64,000 nucleotides of DNA, taken from assembly GCF_043226085.1 (NCBI RefSeq), contig NZ_CP171226.1, positions 62,001 to 126,000 of the forward strand, given 5' to 3'. Below, one piece after another: positions 35,770-44,403 of this stretch. The notes beneath the pieces were generated by a model, which worked only from the letters and a program-made list of their open reading frames with translations, ran no database searches and had not been told where the DNA came from. Position 1 is the stretch's first letter. The number at the start of each line of letters is the position of its first letter. The DNA is from Amaricoccus sp003258405 (lineage in GTDB: Bacteria > Pseudomonadota > Alphaproteobacteria > Rhodobacterales > Rhodobacteraceae). A program made the translations under genes and the position numbers.

Positions 35770-36534
35770 TTATCTGTCCGACAGTTTCGCCTCCGCCGGC
35801 TTGGTGTGCACGGAGTCGCCTCTGCGGGATCGCGGGGCGGATCCGGTGCGGTCAGCCTCCGCCGCGATGGACGATACGGACTGGACATGCGTAGCCTGCG
35901 AGAACAGGCCGCCCGTGACATTGGCTGCGCAGGACACAGGTTCTTCGCTGTCCGTTTGCACGTCCGGGTCGCTGGAAATCTTGAGGCGGCGCGACACATC
36001 CGCGACGATGAACCGACGATTTCCGCCAGACAGGATGTGCGCCGGCAGAGCGGACTTGTTCTCGAGGAGCGTCGCGATGTCTGCCGGGTCGGTATCCAGC
36101 TCCATGCTCAGGTCTGATGCGGGAAGGGCGTGCCCCGGGAGGGATGCAAAGTCCTGGAAGAGGTTGCGCGGGCTCGAGACCATCTGATCGACCTGCGCGC
36201 GGAGGAAGAGATGACGCTTTGAACCGAACACATAGAGCGGCGGAATTCCCTTTCTGCCCTTTCGACAATCCCTCAGAAGTGTCTCGGCGCCGATGCCCAT
36301 GCGCTCAGCCACGGTTCCAAGCCGCACCAGCCCTTCCCCGAGCGCCTCCTCTTCCTGCGGACATTCGGGCTGCAAACCGAGAAGGCCGCCGTAGATTCGC
36401 GCCGGCGGATACTTGTCGCGCAGCGGAAGGATGCCGAGATCTGCAAGGAAGCCGGCGATCTCGTTGCGCGAGAATGTCGCCCAGCGTGCGAGTTCAGCAC
36501 GGGTGGCCGGCTGGTCGGCATGAAGGATTGGCAT
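35770..36534 (-). CDS. Excisionase-like DNA-binding protein
   Basis: A 254-residue protein between the 771-residue protein and the recombinases. Residues about 72-120 (LGTVAERMGIGAETLLRDCR, then KGIPPLYVFGSKRHLFLRAQ) resemble a winged helix-turn-helix of the AlpA/excisionase kind: helix-turn-helix, wing with 'xxR' and a following strand. Residues 1-45 may be a second helix-turn-helix (TRAELARWATFSRNEIAGFL). The C-terminal third is polar. A role as recombination directionality factor or regulator of the module is inference from this fold and place. Confidence 0.6.
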   Translation of the reverse strand: MPILHADQPATRAELARWATFSRNEIAGFLADLGILPLRDKYPPARIYGGLLGLQPECPQEEEALGEGLVRLGTVAERMGIGAETLLRDCRKGRKGIPPLYVFGSKRHLFLRAQVDQMVSSPRNLFQDFASLPGHALPASDLSMELDTDPADIATLLENKSALPAHILSGGNRRFIVADVSRRLKISSDPDVQTDSEEPVSCAANVTGGLFSQATHVQSVSSIAAEADRTGSAPRSRRGDSVHTKPAEAKLSDR

Positions 36535-36623
36535 GGTTCAACTCCTGATTTCGCAGGAGATGGGTCCACCTGGCATCGGCCGGAAATGCTGGCGCAGTTG
36601 AAGTTCGTTTGCCGGACGGATGG

Positions 36624-38939
36624 CTATTTCGACAGGTCGATGCGGCCTTCGCGCCAGTCACGGATCCGGTTCAGATGAAGCTGCGCCGATTGCGGTGTCA
36701 TCTTGTCCTGGCGGCTCTCGACGTCGTCCAATACGCGTTCATCGAACAGTGCGCGCGCGTCCGGGGCATCGCACCTCTCCCAGATGCCGAGATCGCGGGC
36801 GCACCGCCAGACGAAATGCATCGCCTCGAGAAGCGGCTTGTCGCAGCCCGCAGCAGCAGTCTCAACCGGCGCCGGGAGCGGGTACACGGCGTTCTTCAGG
36901 CGCGTGCCCCGCGGCGGCATCGGTCCGAGCATGATCGGGGGAAGCAGTTCTGTTGCGGCGATGATCTCGTTCGCACCAAGATCGTCGAATCGGGCGATCT
37001 TGCGCGCCCAGGTCAGGCGAAGATCGGGACGCAGCCCGCGTTCATGCAGCCAGGCCCATTCGCGGTCTACCTGCCAGGGTTCGAGACCAGCCGGCACGGC
37101 AACCCTGGCCAGTTCCTCCACCGGATTGTCGCTTCGCGCGATGCCCGCTGAGACGACGGCCGCCTGCAACTGGCGCCAGCCATCCGACCAGCGCATGTCC
37201 AGCCGCTCCGCCAGCCGCGCGAGTTCGGTTCGATACGGTGCCATTTCCTCGGGATGGTCCTGAACGGATTCCGTGAGCTGGCGGCGTATAAGGTCTGCAT
37301 TCAGAGGTCCATGAAAGCGTGTTCGATCCCGCGAACAGGCGTGGAGCTTGCGCACGGCGACGAGAAGGGCTTTTGTCCCGAGCTTCGTGAAACCGGCTTG
37401 AGCGGCATGCTGTTCGAGCATCTGCTCCAAGGACGTCGGCAGCAACGGGTTTCCACGGCGCCTCAGGTCATCCATCTGGCCAATCGGCTCGGGCCGCAAG
37501 AGGTTCGGGGCGAAGGGACGAAGTCTGTCGAGCGCAAGACAGCCCTGCCTGATTTTCTGCGCGTCGGCCCGGCGGCCTGCCTCACGTGCGTCGCCGCACC
37601 ATTGCAGTACAGTCTTTCGCGTGAATTCGCCCGGCGTCAGCGGTTGCGATGCGGATCGCGCGTACCGCCTGAGTGTGGTGATCCCCTTCAACTGTTGTGT
37701 CGTCAGCCCTTGTTTCTTCGCCAGGTCGCGGAGGTCGTCCCATGGATCTGTGTGCCCGGCAAATGCGAGAAAGGCCTTGAGCATGCCGCGAAGGTTTCGG
37801 CGCGATGATGGCAGAAGGTCGGGAAACAGGACATCGAGATCTGCCACAGCGATGCTTTCGAGGGCTTCATTCATGTCGCCGGAATTCTGCTGGAGGATCT
37901 GGCGGAGGACCCCTCGCAAGGTGGTCATGTGTTTCCGGGGCCTCGATCGGGCCGATTGATAGAATTCCAGAATCGTCTCGATGCCGTACGGCAGTGGCGA
38001 AGGCGCACTTGCGGAGCGCTTGGCCTTGCCTTCGTCCTTCACGACCTTCTTGCGCGGCTGGTCCGGCCGCAGGATCGACTTGACGCCCAGATCGTCGAGA
38101 ACCCGGACGGAATCGACTGTGCGAAGGGCGCGCACGAGCGCGCGCAGATAGAGACCGGCCGAAGCCGGCGAGATCCGAGTAGCGGCTTCGGTGTGGAACT
38201 TCCTCGCGACATCCGCGGTGAACCCACCTGGTGGCATTGCCTCACCAGCCTGAAGGATCTCGAGATCCAAAGAAATCTCGTAGGCACGCCGCACGTGGGC
38301 AAGGTTCAGCTTCGGGTCGCATGCACATGCCTCAGTGAAATATTCCGGAAGTTCGATCCGGATCCGGTCGCCGCCCAGGTAGCGTGGGAAGGGGCCGATC
38401 TGTTCGGGGGGCAGCAGTCCGCGTGTCCGGACCACCGGAACTGCCCGAAGACGGTCGAGGTTGGCCACGGTTCTGCGGAGCTGATTTCGTGCCATGCCGC
38501 GAAGATCGCGGTCTGCGTCGAGCGCCAATTGCCGCGTGACATCCTTCGGCGACTGGCCAGGGAAGTGACGTCTGAAGACGCATTTTTCGATCGGTCCGAT
38601 TCCCTCCAGACTCGCGATCTGGCAGAGCAGGATAAAGGGATCCGCCGGCCACAATTCGGCAAGGATGCAGAGACGTTTCATCGCCGAGCGCCATCGACGA
38701 TAGAAGCCGCGCGTTCCGAAATGCACGAGAAGATTTGCGTCTGGCTCTTGCGGAAACATCGCGTCGAATTCAGCCTCGGACGCCGGAACCGGGCCAGTGT
38801 AAAACCCCGCCCCGAGCAGCTTCTCCGCCAGGTCCAGGTGGGCCAGCGCGGACTGCGCGCCGCGCAGCGGAACCGCACCGCTGCGGACGGCGTCTTTGAG
38901 ATCACTGAAACTGCGCAAATTCGATAAGTATCCTGTCAT
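36624..38939 (-). CDS. Large unknown protein heading the recombinase module (771 aa)
   Basis: Not recognised. It is soluble and mostly helical, with many Arg and Leu residues. Segments such as SAGLYLRALVRALRTVDSVR and SRRNLRGMLKAFLAFAGHTD resemble SAM-like core-binding regions of tyrosine recombinases, but I find no R-H-R-Y catalytic set. It is the first gene of the leftward run 38939 to 32357, 89 bp before the excisionase-like gene. I infer a DNA-binding partner of the two recombinases; nothing in the sequence proves that. Confidence 0.6.
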   Translation of the reverse strand: MTGYLSNLRSFSDLKDAVRSGAVPLRGAQSALAHLDLAEKLLGAGFYTGPVPASEAEFDAMFPQEPDANLLVHFGTRGFYRRWRSAMKRLCILAELWPADPFILLCQIASLEGIGPIEKCVFRRHFPGQSPKDVTRQLALDADRDLRGMARNQLRRTVANLDRLRAVPVVRTRGLLPPEQIGPFPRYLGGDRIRIELPEYFTEACACDPKLNLAHVRRAYEISLDLEILQAGEAMPPGGFTADVARKFHTEAATRISPASAGLYLRALVRALRTVDSVRVLDDLGVKSILRPDQPRKKVVKDEGKAKRSASAPSPLPYGIETILEFYQSARSRPRKHMTTLRGVLRQILQQNSGDMNEALESIAVADLDVLFPDLLPSSRRNLRGMLKAFLAFAGHTDPWDDLRDLAKKQGLTTQQLKGITTLRRYARSASQPLTPGEFTRKTVLQWCGDAREAGRRADAQKIRQGCLALDRLRPFAPNLLRPEPIGQMDDLRRRGNPLLPTSLEQMLEQHAAQAGFTKLGTKALLVAVRKLHACSRDRTRFHGPLNADLIRRQLTESVQDHPEEMAPYRTELARLAERLDMRWSDGWRQLQAAVVSAGIARSDNPVEELARVAVPAGLEPWQVDREWAWLHERGLRPDLRLTWARKIARFDDLGANEIIAATELLPPIMLGPMPPRGTRLKNAVYPLPAPVETAAAGCDKPLLEAMHFVWRCARDLGIWERCDAPDARALFDERVLDDVESRQDKMTPQSAQLHLNRIRDWREGRIDLSK

Positions 38940-39116
38940 GCATCAGAATCTGGGAATGCGAGGTGACCTGCCCCCCTTGGGTCCCTCGTTCATAACGAGA
39001 GTCTGCGGGTTTGAGATTGGTAGTCTGGGCTGTCTTTCTGGGCAAGTGCGCCGGGCGCGGAGCGCGCGCCTGGGCGTTTGCCGTGAAGGCGCGCCTATCG
39101 AACTGCATGATCTCGT

Positions 39117-41057
39117 CTACAAGCCATCCTCGACCATCTTGGACAGGGTCTCCTCGACCAGTTCCTGGTCTTCGAGGCGCCTCCCGCCGTCCATGAATTG
39201 TTCGAGGGTTACCATGCTTTCTGTGGTCTCCAGGAGAAAGATGTTGAGCAGGAGAGGGAGGCTCTCGATGATGCGCTGCGGCTCCCATCCGGGCTCTATG
39301 CGCTTGGATAAGACAAAGAGCCGTGCCTCGCGCTCGACGTCCTCGTCATTGGCGCCCTCTTCGCCGGCATCCACGGGCTGAATGATCGTTTGTAGCCCCA
39401 CCGCCCGCATCAGGCTGGCCGTGGATTCTGCCGTTGACTGAGATCTCACATCAAGTTCGACGACCAGGAAGCGCGAGCGTCCGTAATCGCGGATGCCGGC
39501 CTTCATGTCCCATGGCTTTTTACTCCCCGCCGAGCGGATGGAGACGCCGCCTGTGTCGAGCTCTGATATTTCGAACCCCAGGCGCTGATCGTGGGCCAGC
39601 AGGTATCTTTCCAGCAGGCTGTTCACGAAATCCTGCGAAGCGGAAGTCACGATGGCCCAGCTTCCATCCTCGCGCTGACCTTCAAGGAGGGCAGCCGGTG
39701 CAACGCGCACGTCTCCACAGGATATGAAGAGACGTGGCTGACCCAGGACGATCCCGGTATAGACGGTCTCCACCGCATCAGCGTCGTCCACCGGCAGGCC
39801 GCCGACCTGTGTAATCCCCGGTGACTGGAAGCATTCGTCCGGAAGCTCTTGTGGCGCCAGGGTCTCCGCCGGTCCGTTTGTGGGCAGGGCGCGCCCCAGG
39901 ACCGCGCTGCCATCGCGCAGTTCGTAGCCGAAGCCGATGCGCCAGTCTTCGAGCGCAGGAGACCCCGGCCGGGTCGGCGTGCTTTCATGACCTGTTCGCA
40001 GGCGGGCCCTCAGGTCGTCCTCGAACCGGTCAGGATCGCCATCGTAGCTATCTGCCCAGGCGATGATGTCCGTGAGCTGCGCGGTTGAGATTTCTTCGCC
40101 TGGGAAGACGCGGATCTGGGCCTCTCCCGTCGCGCGATTGAGGCGCTGCCAGACCGGCAGGCGCCCGCCCGTGGCGCACTCTCCCTGGGAGAGGCCAAGC
40201 TTCACGTCCCGTGGTCGCCCGCTTTCGGGGTCGAAGACATTCAGCGACGTGAAGTCGGACTCGGCACCCCGTGCGAGGTCGTAGATGTCGAAGTCGTAGA
40301 CGCTGGTGATCAGGAGGAGGCCCGCGCACTCGCGTCCCGCGGGTCGGGTCCAGACCTCGTGAACCGGATTTCTGAGGCCGCGCCCGCCGTGATTGTATCC
40401 GGTGAGCTGCCCCCAGTCCGGATGGGTTTTCGCCGCGCCTGCCGGAAGATCCGAGATCTTCACCATTCCGGTTGTCTGATAGGGCGGCAGGATGTCGTGC
40501 CCCGGGGTGGCCGCCGCGCTGCTGCATGCATTCCGGAAATCGCCCAGGAGTGCCTTCATGCCCGACAGGGGTATACGCCAGCTCTCCGGGGATTTCGTGC
40601 GTGAGGCCGATTGCAGCTGACTACCCGCTCCGAGGGCCTCGAGTACCTCGGCACCCTTTCCGCCCATGTCGCTGGTGAGCCATCCAGTTCCGGGCACGGG
40701 AAGGAAGTGCGTGTAACCGATGACCTCGTCTCTGTCGACGCGCAAGAAGTCGAGTGTGGCGCGATCCACCTTCCACTCGTCCCATGGCAGATGGACGACA
40801 TCTCGACTGACGACCAGAGATGCAGGACCGCGTCCACTGAGCGACGGGCAGACGATGCTTAGGGTGGAGCCTTCGCGGAACGTCCATGTCAGGGCAACGT
40901 CTCCGATCTCCGGCTTGGTGTTGAGAGACCAGAACTTTTCCGTTGGATTGGCAATGCTGCCTTCGGGCGCCACGAGCGTCGGCTGAGCCGCCGCCTGCTG
41001 TGACAGAAGGAAGATCGAGACGAGGAACGAAAGGGAATGACGGAAGATGAAATGCAT
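39117..41057 (-). CDS. Exported hypothetical protein (646 aa)
   Basis: An N-terminal signal peptide is clear (FLVSIFLLSQQAAAQ, cleavage near residue 25). The mature part has no recognised domain. Several tryptophan- and glycine-rich segments (GDVALTWTFREGSTLSIVCP; MVKISDLPAGAAKTHPDWGQ) suggest a beta-rich periplasmic or surface protein with a few cysteines, possibly disulfide-bonded. The acidic C-terminal 90 residues are helical. It lies alone between the recombinase module and an IS5 relic. Function unknown. Confidence 0.7.
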   Translation of the reverse strand: MHFIFRHSLSFLVSIFLLSQQAAAQPTLVAPEGSIANPTEKFWSLNTKPEIGDVALTWTFREGSTLSIVCPSLSGRGPASLVVSRDVVHLPWDEWKVDRATLDFLRVDRDEVIGYTHFLPVPGTGWLTSDMGGKGAEVLEALGAGSQLQSASRTKSPESWRIPLSGMKALLGDFRNACSSAAATPGHDILPPYQTTGMVKISDLPAGAAKTHPDWGQLTGYNHGGRGLRNPVHEVWTRPAGRECAGLLLITSVYDFDIYDLARGAESDFTSLNVFDPESGRPRDVKLGLSQGECATGGRLPVWQRLNRATGEAQIRVFPGEEISTAQLTDIIAWADSYDGDPDRFEDDLRARLRTGHESTPTRPGSPALEDWRIGFGYELRDGSAVLGRALPTNGPAETLAPQELPDECFQSPGITQVGGLPVDDADAVETVYTGIVLGQPRLFISCGDVRVAPAALLEGQREDGSWAIVTSASQDFVNSLLERYLLAHDQRLGFEISELDTGGVSIRSAGSKKPWDMKAGIRDYGRSRFLVVELDVRSQSTAESTASLMRAVGLQTIIQPVDAGEEGANDEDVEREARLFVLSKRIEPGWEPQRIIESLPLLLNIFLLETTESMVTLEQFMDGGRRLEDQELVEETLSKMVEDGL

Positions 41058-41379
41058 CGCTGAAATCCGGCAGAGTCGTTAATTCTCTGGCGAATGATGG
41101 CACGATGCCGACGGCCCTGTCATCTTCTTCGACGCGCGGCGACGACGTTGCTCTCAGGCGGAGGCAGGCCCCTTGCGCGGCCAGCGCTCGATGAAGCGCC
41201 CGAGGAAGTGATCCGGGCGGTGATCCATGGTTCTCTCGTTCACCACAAACACATTTCGGACGCACTGATCGTTGGTTCGCTGTCGGATTGCGCGAGACCA
41301 CGCGCGCCCTCGCTTCGATCTCGTCCCATGAGGCGTCTGTCTCCATGACGGCATCGTCGCATCATTTGTCTTGGCCACG
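41058..41379. other. Region without a convincing gene
   Basis: About 320 bases between the exported protein and the IS5-family element. Two short leftward frames overlap here (one ending RFIERWPRKGPASA at 41154, the other beginning METDASWDEIEARARVV at 41346). Each looks protein-like in one part only, which suggests the frameshifted tail of a small gene. I do not recognise it. Confidence 0.35.
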
Positions 41380-42421
41380 GGCTCTGTTGCATAAATCGGC
41401 TGACGGCCAAATCTCCCCTTTCCCCGGACGGACTTATCCCGCAGCTTCCGTGATTGGTATGCCAAGCGCGGTGTAGCCGTTCAGGACGGCGATACGGACC
41501 TGTAGCTCCGCGACCTGACGATCAAAGTCTCGGGCCATGAGCCGCTGACCCAGTAATTTCATACAATTCATCTTCGTCTCGACGCGGCTCCGGCGATGGT
41601 ATCCGCTCCATCTTCGCCAGAGCGCACGGCCAAGGTATTTCGCTGCGCGCAGGGCTTCGTTCCGAGCCGTGGCTCCGGCGGTGACGGCCTTCCAGGGCTT
41701 GGCGTTTTTGCCGGGAGGAATGACGGCATGAGCGCCGCGATCGGCAATGGCTTCGTGGTACTTGCGCGTGGCGTAGGCGCCATCTGCCGCGACGCTGTGG
41801 ATTTCTCGGTCCTCCGGGATTTGATCGAGAAGTTCGGGTAGGATGGGCGCATTGCCGATGTGACTCCTGGTGATCTCGACAGCCCGGATCTCAAGCGTTT
41901 CCTCGTCGATCCCGAGGTGGATCTTGCGCAAGACCCGCCATTTTGGGCCACCATGCTTGCGGGCGTACCACTCGCCTTCGCCCTTGATGCCCGTGCTGTC
42001 GATGAGCAGGTGCAACGGGCCCTTCGACCCACGGTAAAGGATGTCGACGGCCAAGGTTCTGACGCCGAGACAGCGTGCTGAAGTCGGGCACCGACCAGTC
42101 GAGGCCGACCAGCCGCAGCAGGCTCTCAATAAAACCGGTCGTCTGCCGAAGCGCCATGCCGAACAGCAGCTTCATTGAAAGGCACGTCTGGATGGCGGCA
42201 TCGCTGTAGGTCTGCTGGCGGCCACGCCTGCCTGACGGCTCGGCATCCCAGCTCATCTCCGGACCGAACCAGATCGTCAGCGAGCCCCGGCGCTTCAGCG
42301 CTTCATTGTAGATCGGCCAGTTCCTGGTCCTGTAGGTCGGGGGCGTGGGTCAACTCATGCATCGCAGCTACCACGCTGGATTCACGAGATGAATCCTTCA
42401 CGCGATTTGTGCAACAGAGCC
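41380..42421 (-). mobile_element. IS5-family insertion sequence, inactive
   Basis: A 1042-bp element with near-perfect ends: GGCTCTGTTGCATAAATCG at 41380 and the complement of GGCTCTGTTGCACAAATCG ending at 42421. Its one transposase gene is damaged by a stop codon and a frameshift. No target duplication is evident. It lies about 430 bp inside attR. Confidence 0.9.
41434..42358 (-). pseudogene. IS5-family transposase with nonsense codon and frameshift
   Basis: From an ATG at 42358 the frame reads M-S-stop-PTPPTYRTRNWP: codon 3 is TGA where Trp is usual. It continues YNEALKRRGSLTIWFGPEMS, GRRGRQQTYSDAAIQTCLSM and DWSVPDFSTLSRRQ, then shifts frame near 42061. The catalytic part follows in the new frame: HLLIDSTGIKGEGEW, VAADGAYATRKYHEAI and RRSRVETKMNCMKLLGQ, giving the D-D-E triad. 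Two independent lesions make it inactive. Confidence 0.9.
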
Positions 42422-42849
42422 TCCAGAACCTGCGATCTCGTTGTGCCGCAGCCCGCGTTGCCGCGCGACATGACCGTCCGGAAATGCCGCGCCGAGGCCG
42501 AAAAGACTCGTGCGCGCCTTGGGGAAAGCGGCAGCGCAAGCCATCGACGAGCAGTGCGACTGTCTCGAGCTGCCCGACGGCTGTCCCGTGCCCGAGCCGG
42601 ATGCGCCACCGGATCAGCCGCCGCTGCCATGACGGGCGCCGGCCCTGGGAACGGGCTGCCCGTGACCGCCCTTCGCGCACCTGAACGCGCCCCGAACAGC
42701 AGGGTCGCGGTGATCCGACAATCCTCGCCTCGCGGCGCTATTGCGCCAGGGCACAAGTTACGGCACATGTGATGGCACATCGCGGAGTCGGACGGGAATC
42801 GATCCGGAAAAGTGTCGAGATTTCAGTGCGTTGAGCCTGCGCCTTCGGT
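42422..42849. other. Right-end segment of the island, gene remnant only
   Basis: About 430 bases between the IS5 element and attR. One rightward stretch (VRALGKAAAQAIDEQCDCLE, then LPDGCPVPEPDAPPDQ and a stop near 42632) looks like the C-terminus of a lost protein, cut upstream by a stop. Nothing else is recognisable. Confidence 0.4.
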
Positions 42850-42867
42850 CCCTACCGCCGGAGCCAA
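42850..42867 (+). other. attR: second 18-bp att repeat
   Basis: CCCTACCGCCGGAGCCAA, identical to the tRNA-Asn 3' end at 8523-8540 and in the same orientation, preceded by TTCG at 42844-42847 as in the tRNA (with GT in place of AA between). There is no tRNA body here. It marks the distal end of the island. Confidence 0.93.
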
Positions 42868-43043
42868 TTTCTCAAAGACTTAGCTGTGTTGACGCGGAGG
42901 CTCTGGAGGCCTTGTCACCGGCTTTGTTACCTCCAAGCAGCGGATGTGCGCCGTATCTCGGCGAGGCGCGCCGATCCTGAGTTGCGTGTGATCCCCGGTC
43001 CGTAGCCCTTGGCAGGGCTCCTCAGGAGACTGTCGCAAGAGCC

Positions 43044-43421
43044 TCATTGCAGTAGCACGCAATCTGCATCTAGGTATCCCACGATACCCCTTACAATCCG
43101 GCGAGAATTCACTTCATCAAAACTAATCATTGCCATCCTATACCCGCCAAACACACTGAATATTGAAATTTCTGCATCTCCGGCGAACGGGTCAACGTAT
43201 GAAATATTGATAGAAAAATCTTTGTATTTTTCTTGTATTGCTATTATTTCTCCCTCGACTGATATGCCCGCCGAAACGATCTCGGCGGTGGCGGGGCTGC
43301 CCCCCAAGCCACTTTCCCACTTTACGCTGTCTACCATGCCAACACGGTCTGTTATTGGCAAACAAATCCCCGCACGCGGCGGTTCTGCTAGCGTCATGTT
43401 GGCTACAACTTCCCAAGGCAA
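43044..43421 (-). CDS. Hypothetical protein (up to 125 aa), possibly a frameshifted lipoprotein
   Basis: The product from about residue 9 on (MTLAEPPRAGICLPITDRVG; AGDAEISIFSVFGGYRMAMI; VRGIVGYLDADCVLL) looks like a real small beta-rich protein of unknown function. Just upstream, another leftward frame (43455) begins MVTRYCLLAGVALGSCSQ, a typical lipoprotein signal with an LGSC lipobox. A one-base shift near 43400 would join them, so this may be a disrupted lipoprotein gene. GC is lower than in the neighbours. Confidence 0.5.
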   Translation of the reverse strand: MPWEVVANMTLAEPPRAGICLPITDRVGMVDSVKWESGLGGSPATAEIVSAGISVEGEIIAIQEKYKDFSINISYVDPFAGDAEISIFSVFGGYRMAMISFDEVNSRRIVRGIVGYLDADCVLLQ

Positions 43422-43533
43422 CGCCCGCCAGCAAGCAATATCGGGTCACCATCACGTGTTTATCTTCACAGTTTCTCTTTGCTGTCCCGCCGGGCGCAAT
43501 AGCGACTGACCCCCGCGCCCGGTGCCAACCTGC

Positions 43534-43881
43534 TCAATTGCACGTCGTGGTGTTGCCGAAGGTGTGGCAGGTTACGGTCCGGGGCTGCATCGTGTAAGCG
43601 TTCTGCTGGGCGTTCTCGGCAGCTGCCAGACGTCTGGCTTCTGCGCGCCCCTTGGCGGAACGTGCCTCCTCCGCGATGCAGGACGTCATCTCAGACGTGC
43701 CTGGAGTGAAGCCATACCCGACGCAAATACCCTCGAAATGGGCACGCTGCGTCTCTGGCGACGCCGAAGAAAACCATGCGGGGCTGCCTGCTCGGCCGAC
43801 GACGCTTTATCCGTTGACCCCGGTGCTACACCCGGCGCAGAGCGCCGCAGCCGCAGCGGCCAACCCGACGGAAAGTTTCAT
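43534..43881 (-). pseudogene. Small lipoprotein gene with an in-frame stop
   Basis: From the ATG at 43881 the frame reads MKLSVGLAAAAAALCAGCST, a lipoprotein signal with the AGC lipobox, then TAA at 43807-43809. The same frame goes on with PAWFSSASPETQRAHFEGIC, VGYGFTPGTSEMTSCIAEEA and a natural-looking C-terminus TVTCHTFGNTTTCN ending at 43534. The downstream part is clearly coding in style, so this is one small outer-membrane lipoprotein gene broken by a stop codon (or by a local scramble at residues 22-32). Confidence 0.7.
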
Positions 43882-43967
43882 GACGTTCTCCTGCGATATT
43901 GCCCGGCAATGGGCATTGGCAAAGCGTCCGCAATTGGGATTGCGAAACCGTTGACGGGAAACCGCAC

Positions 43968-44165
43968 TCAGCGAAACCGAGCCGCACGCCACCCGGCCGC
44001 TGCGGCTTCCGACTCATCACAGAACCACCGCTCGCCCGTCGCCTCATTGATCTTCGTGCGCGAATACCATGGCGACCACGGAGTGTGGTAAATCCGCTCG
44101 CCGGTCTTGCTGATGTTGCCCTTGATCGGGCAGCGCATCCGGCTCTCAATGTCTTGCAGGCGCAT
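43968..44165 (-). CDS. Short protein with thermonuclease-tail-like domain (65 aa), probably truncated
   Basis: The segment PIKGNISKTGERIYHTPWSP followed by YSRTKINEATGERWFCDESE and AAAAGWR matches the small C-terminal module found after some thermonuclease-family domains (pattern IKGN...G..IYH.P...Y..T.I....GERWFC...EA.AAGWR). No nuclease domain precedes it: the upstream DNA is an IS3-family relic at 44211. It is probably the 3' remnant of a larger gene, though a stand-alone module is possible. Confidence 0.55.
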   Translation of the reverse strand: MRLQDIESRMRCPIKGNISKTGERIYHTPWSPWYSRTKINEATGERWFCDESEAAAAGWRAARFR

Positions 44166-44210
44166 ACTCGGGTGGAAGCGATCATGCAGCCGGTGCGGGG
44201 CAGCAGGGGG

Positions 44211-44392
44211 CGGATTTGTCTACCTCGGCAGGGCAGAAGCAATCCTGAATCGGCAAAAGGAGATCAAAGCCAAGACCATCGAGAAGCGCCTCTTGCTGCA
44301 TCGCCAAACCGCGGCATAAACTGAAACCCGATCGAGCCAGACCCTCCGTTCCCAGTCAGGCCTTCGTGTCCCAAATCATCTGACAACGGACA
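44211..44392 (+). mobile_element. Right-end relic of a diverged IS3-family element
   Basis: Encodes YLGRAEAILNRQKEIKAKTI, then EKRLLLHRQTAA and a stop at 44319, the diverged counterpart of the OrfB C-terminus at 16922. It is followed by the right inverted end TCATCTGACAACGGACA finishing at 44392. Only about 180 bp remain. The permease gene starts 12 bp further on, so this relic now supplies its upstream region. Confidence 0.85.
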
Positions 44393-44403
44393 CAGGAGCG
44401 CTG

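Larger units (their letters stand above)
8523..42867 (+). mobile_element. 34.3-kb integrative genomic island at tRNA-Asn
   Basis: The island is bounded by the 18-bp att repeats and carries a tyrosine integrase at the tRNA end. Inside are a GHKL-nuclease/DUF2971 unit, a LeuCD/hydrolase/SLC13 operon, small unknown genes, a four-gene recombinase module and many IS elements and IS relics, with locally lower GC around 12.7-15.5 kb and 20.6-20.8 kb. No conjugation genes, relaxase or phage structural genes are seen, so it is probably an integrative element that needs help to move, or a decayed one. Confidence 0.9.
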
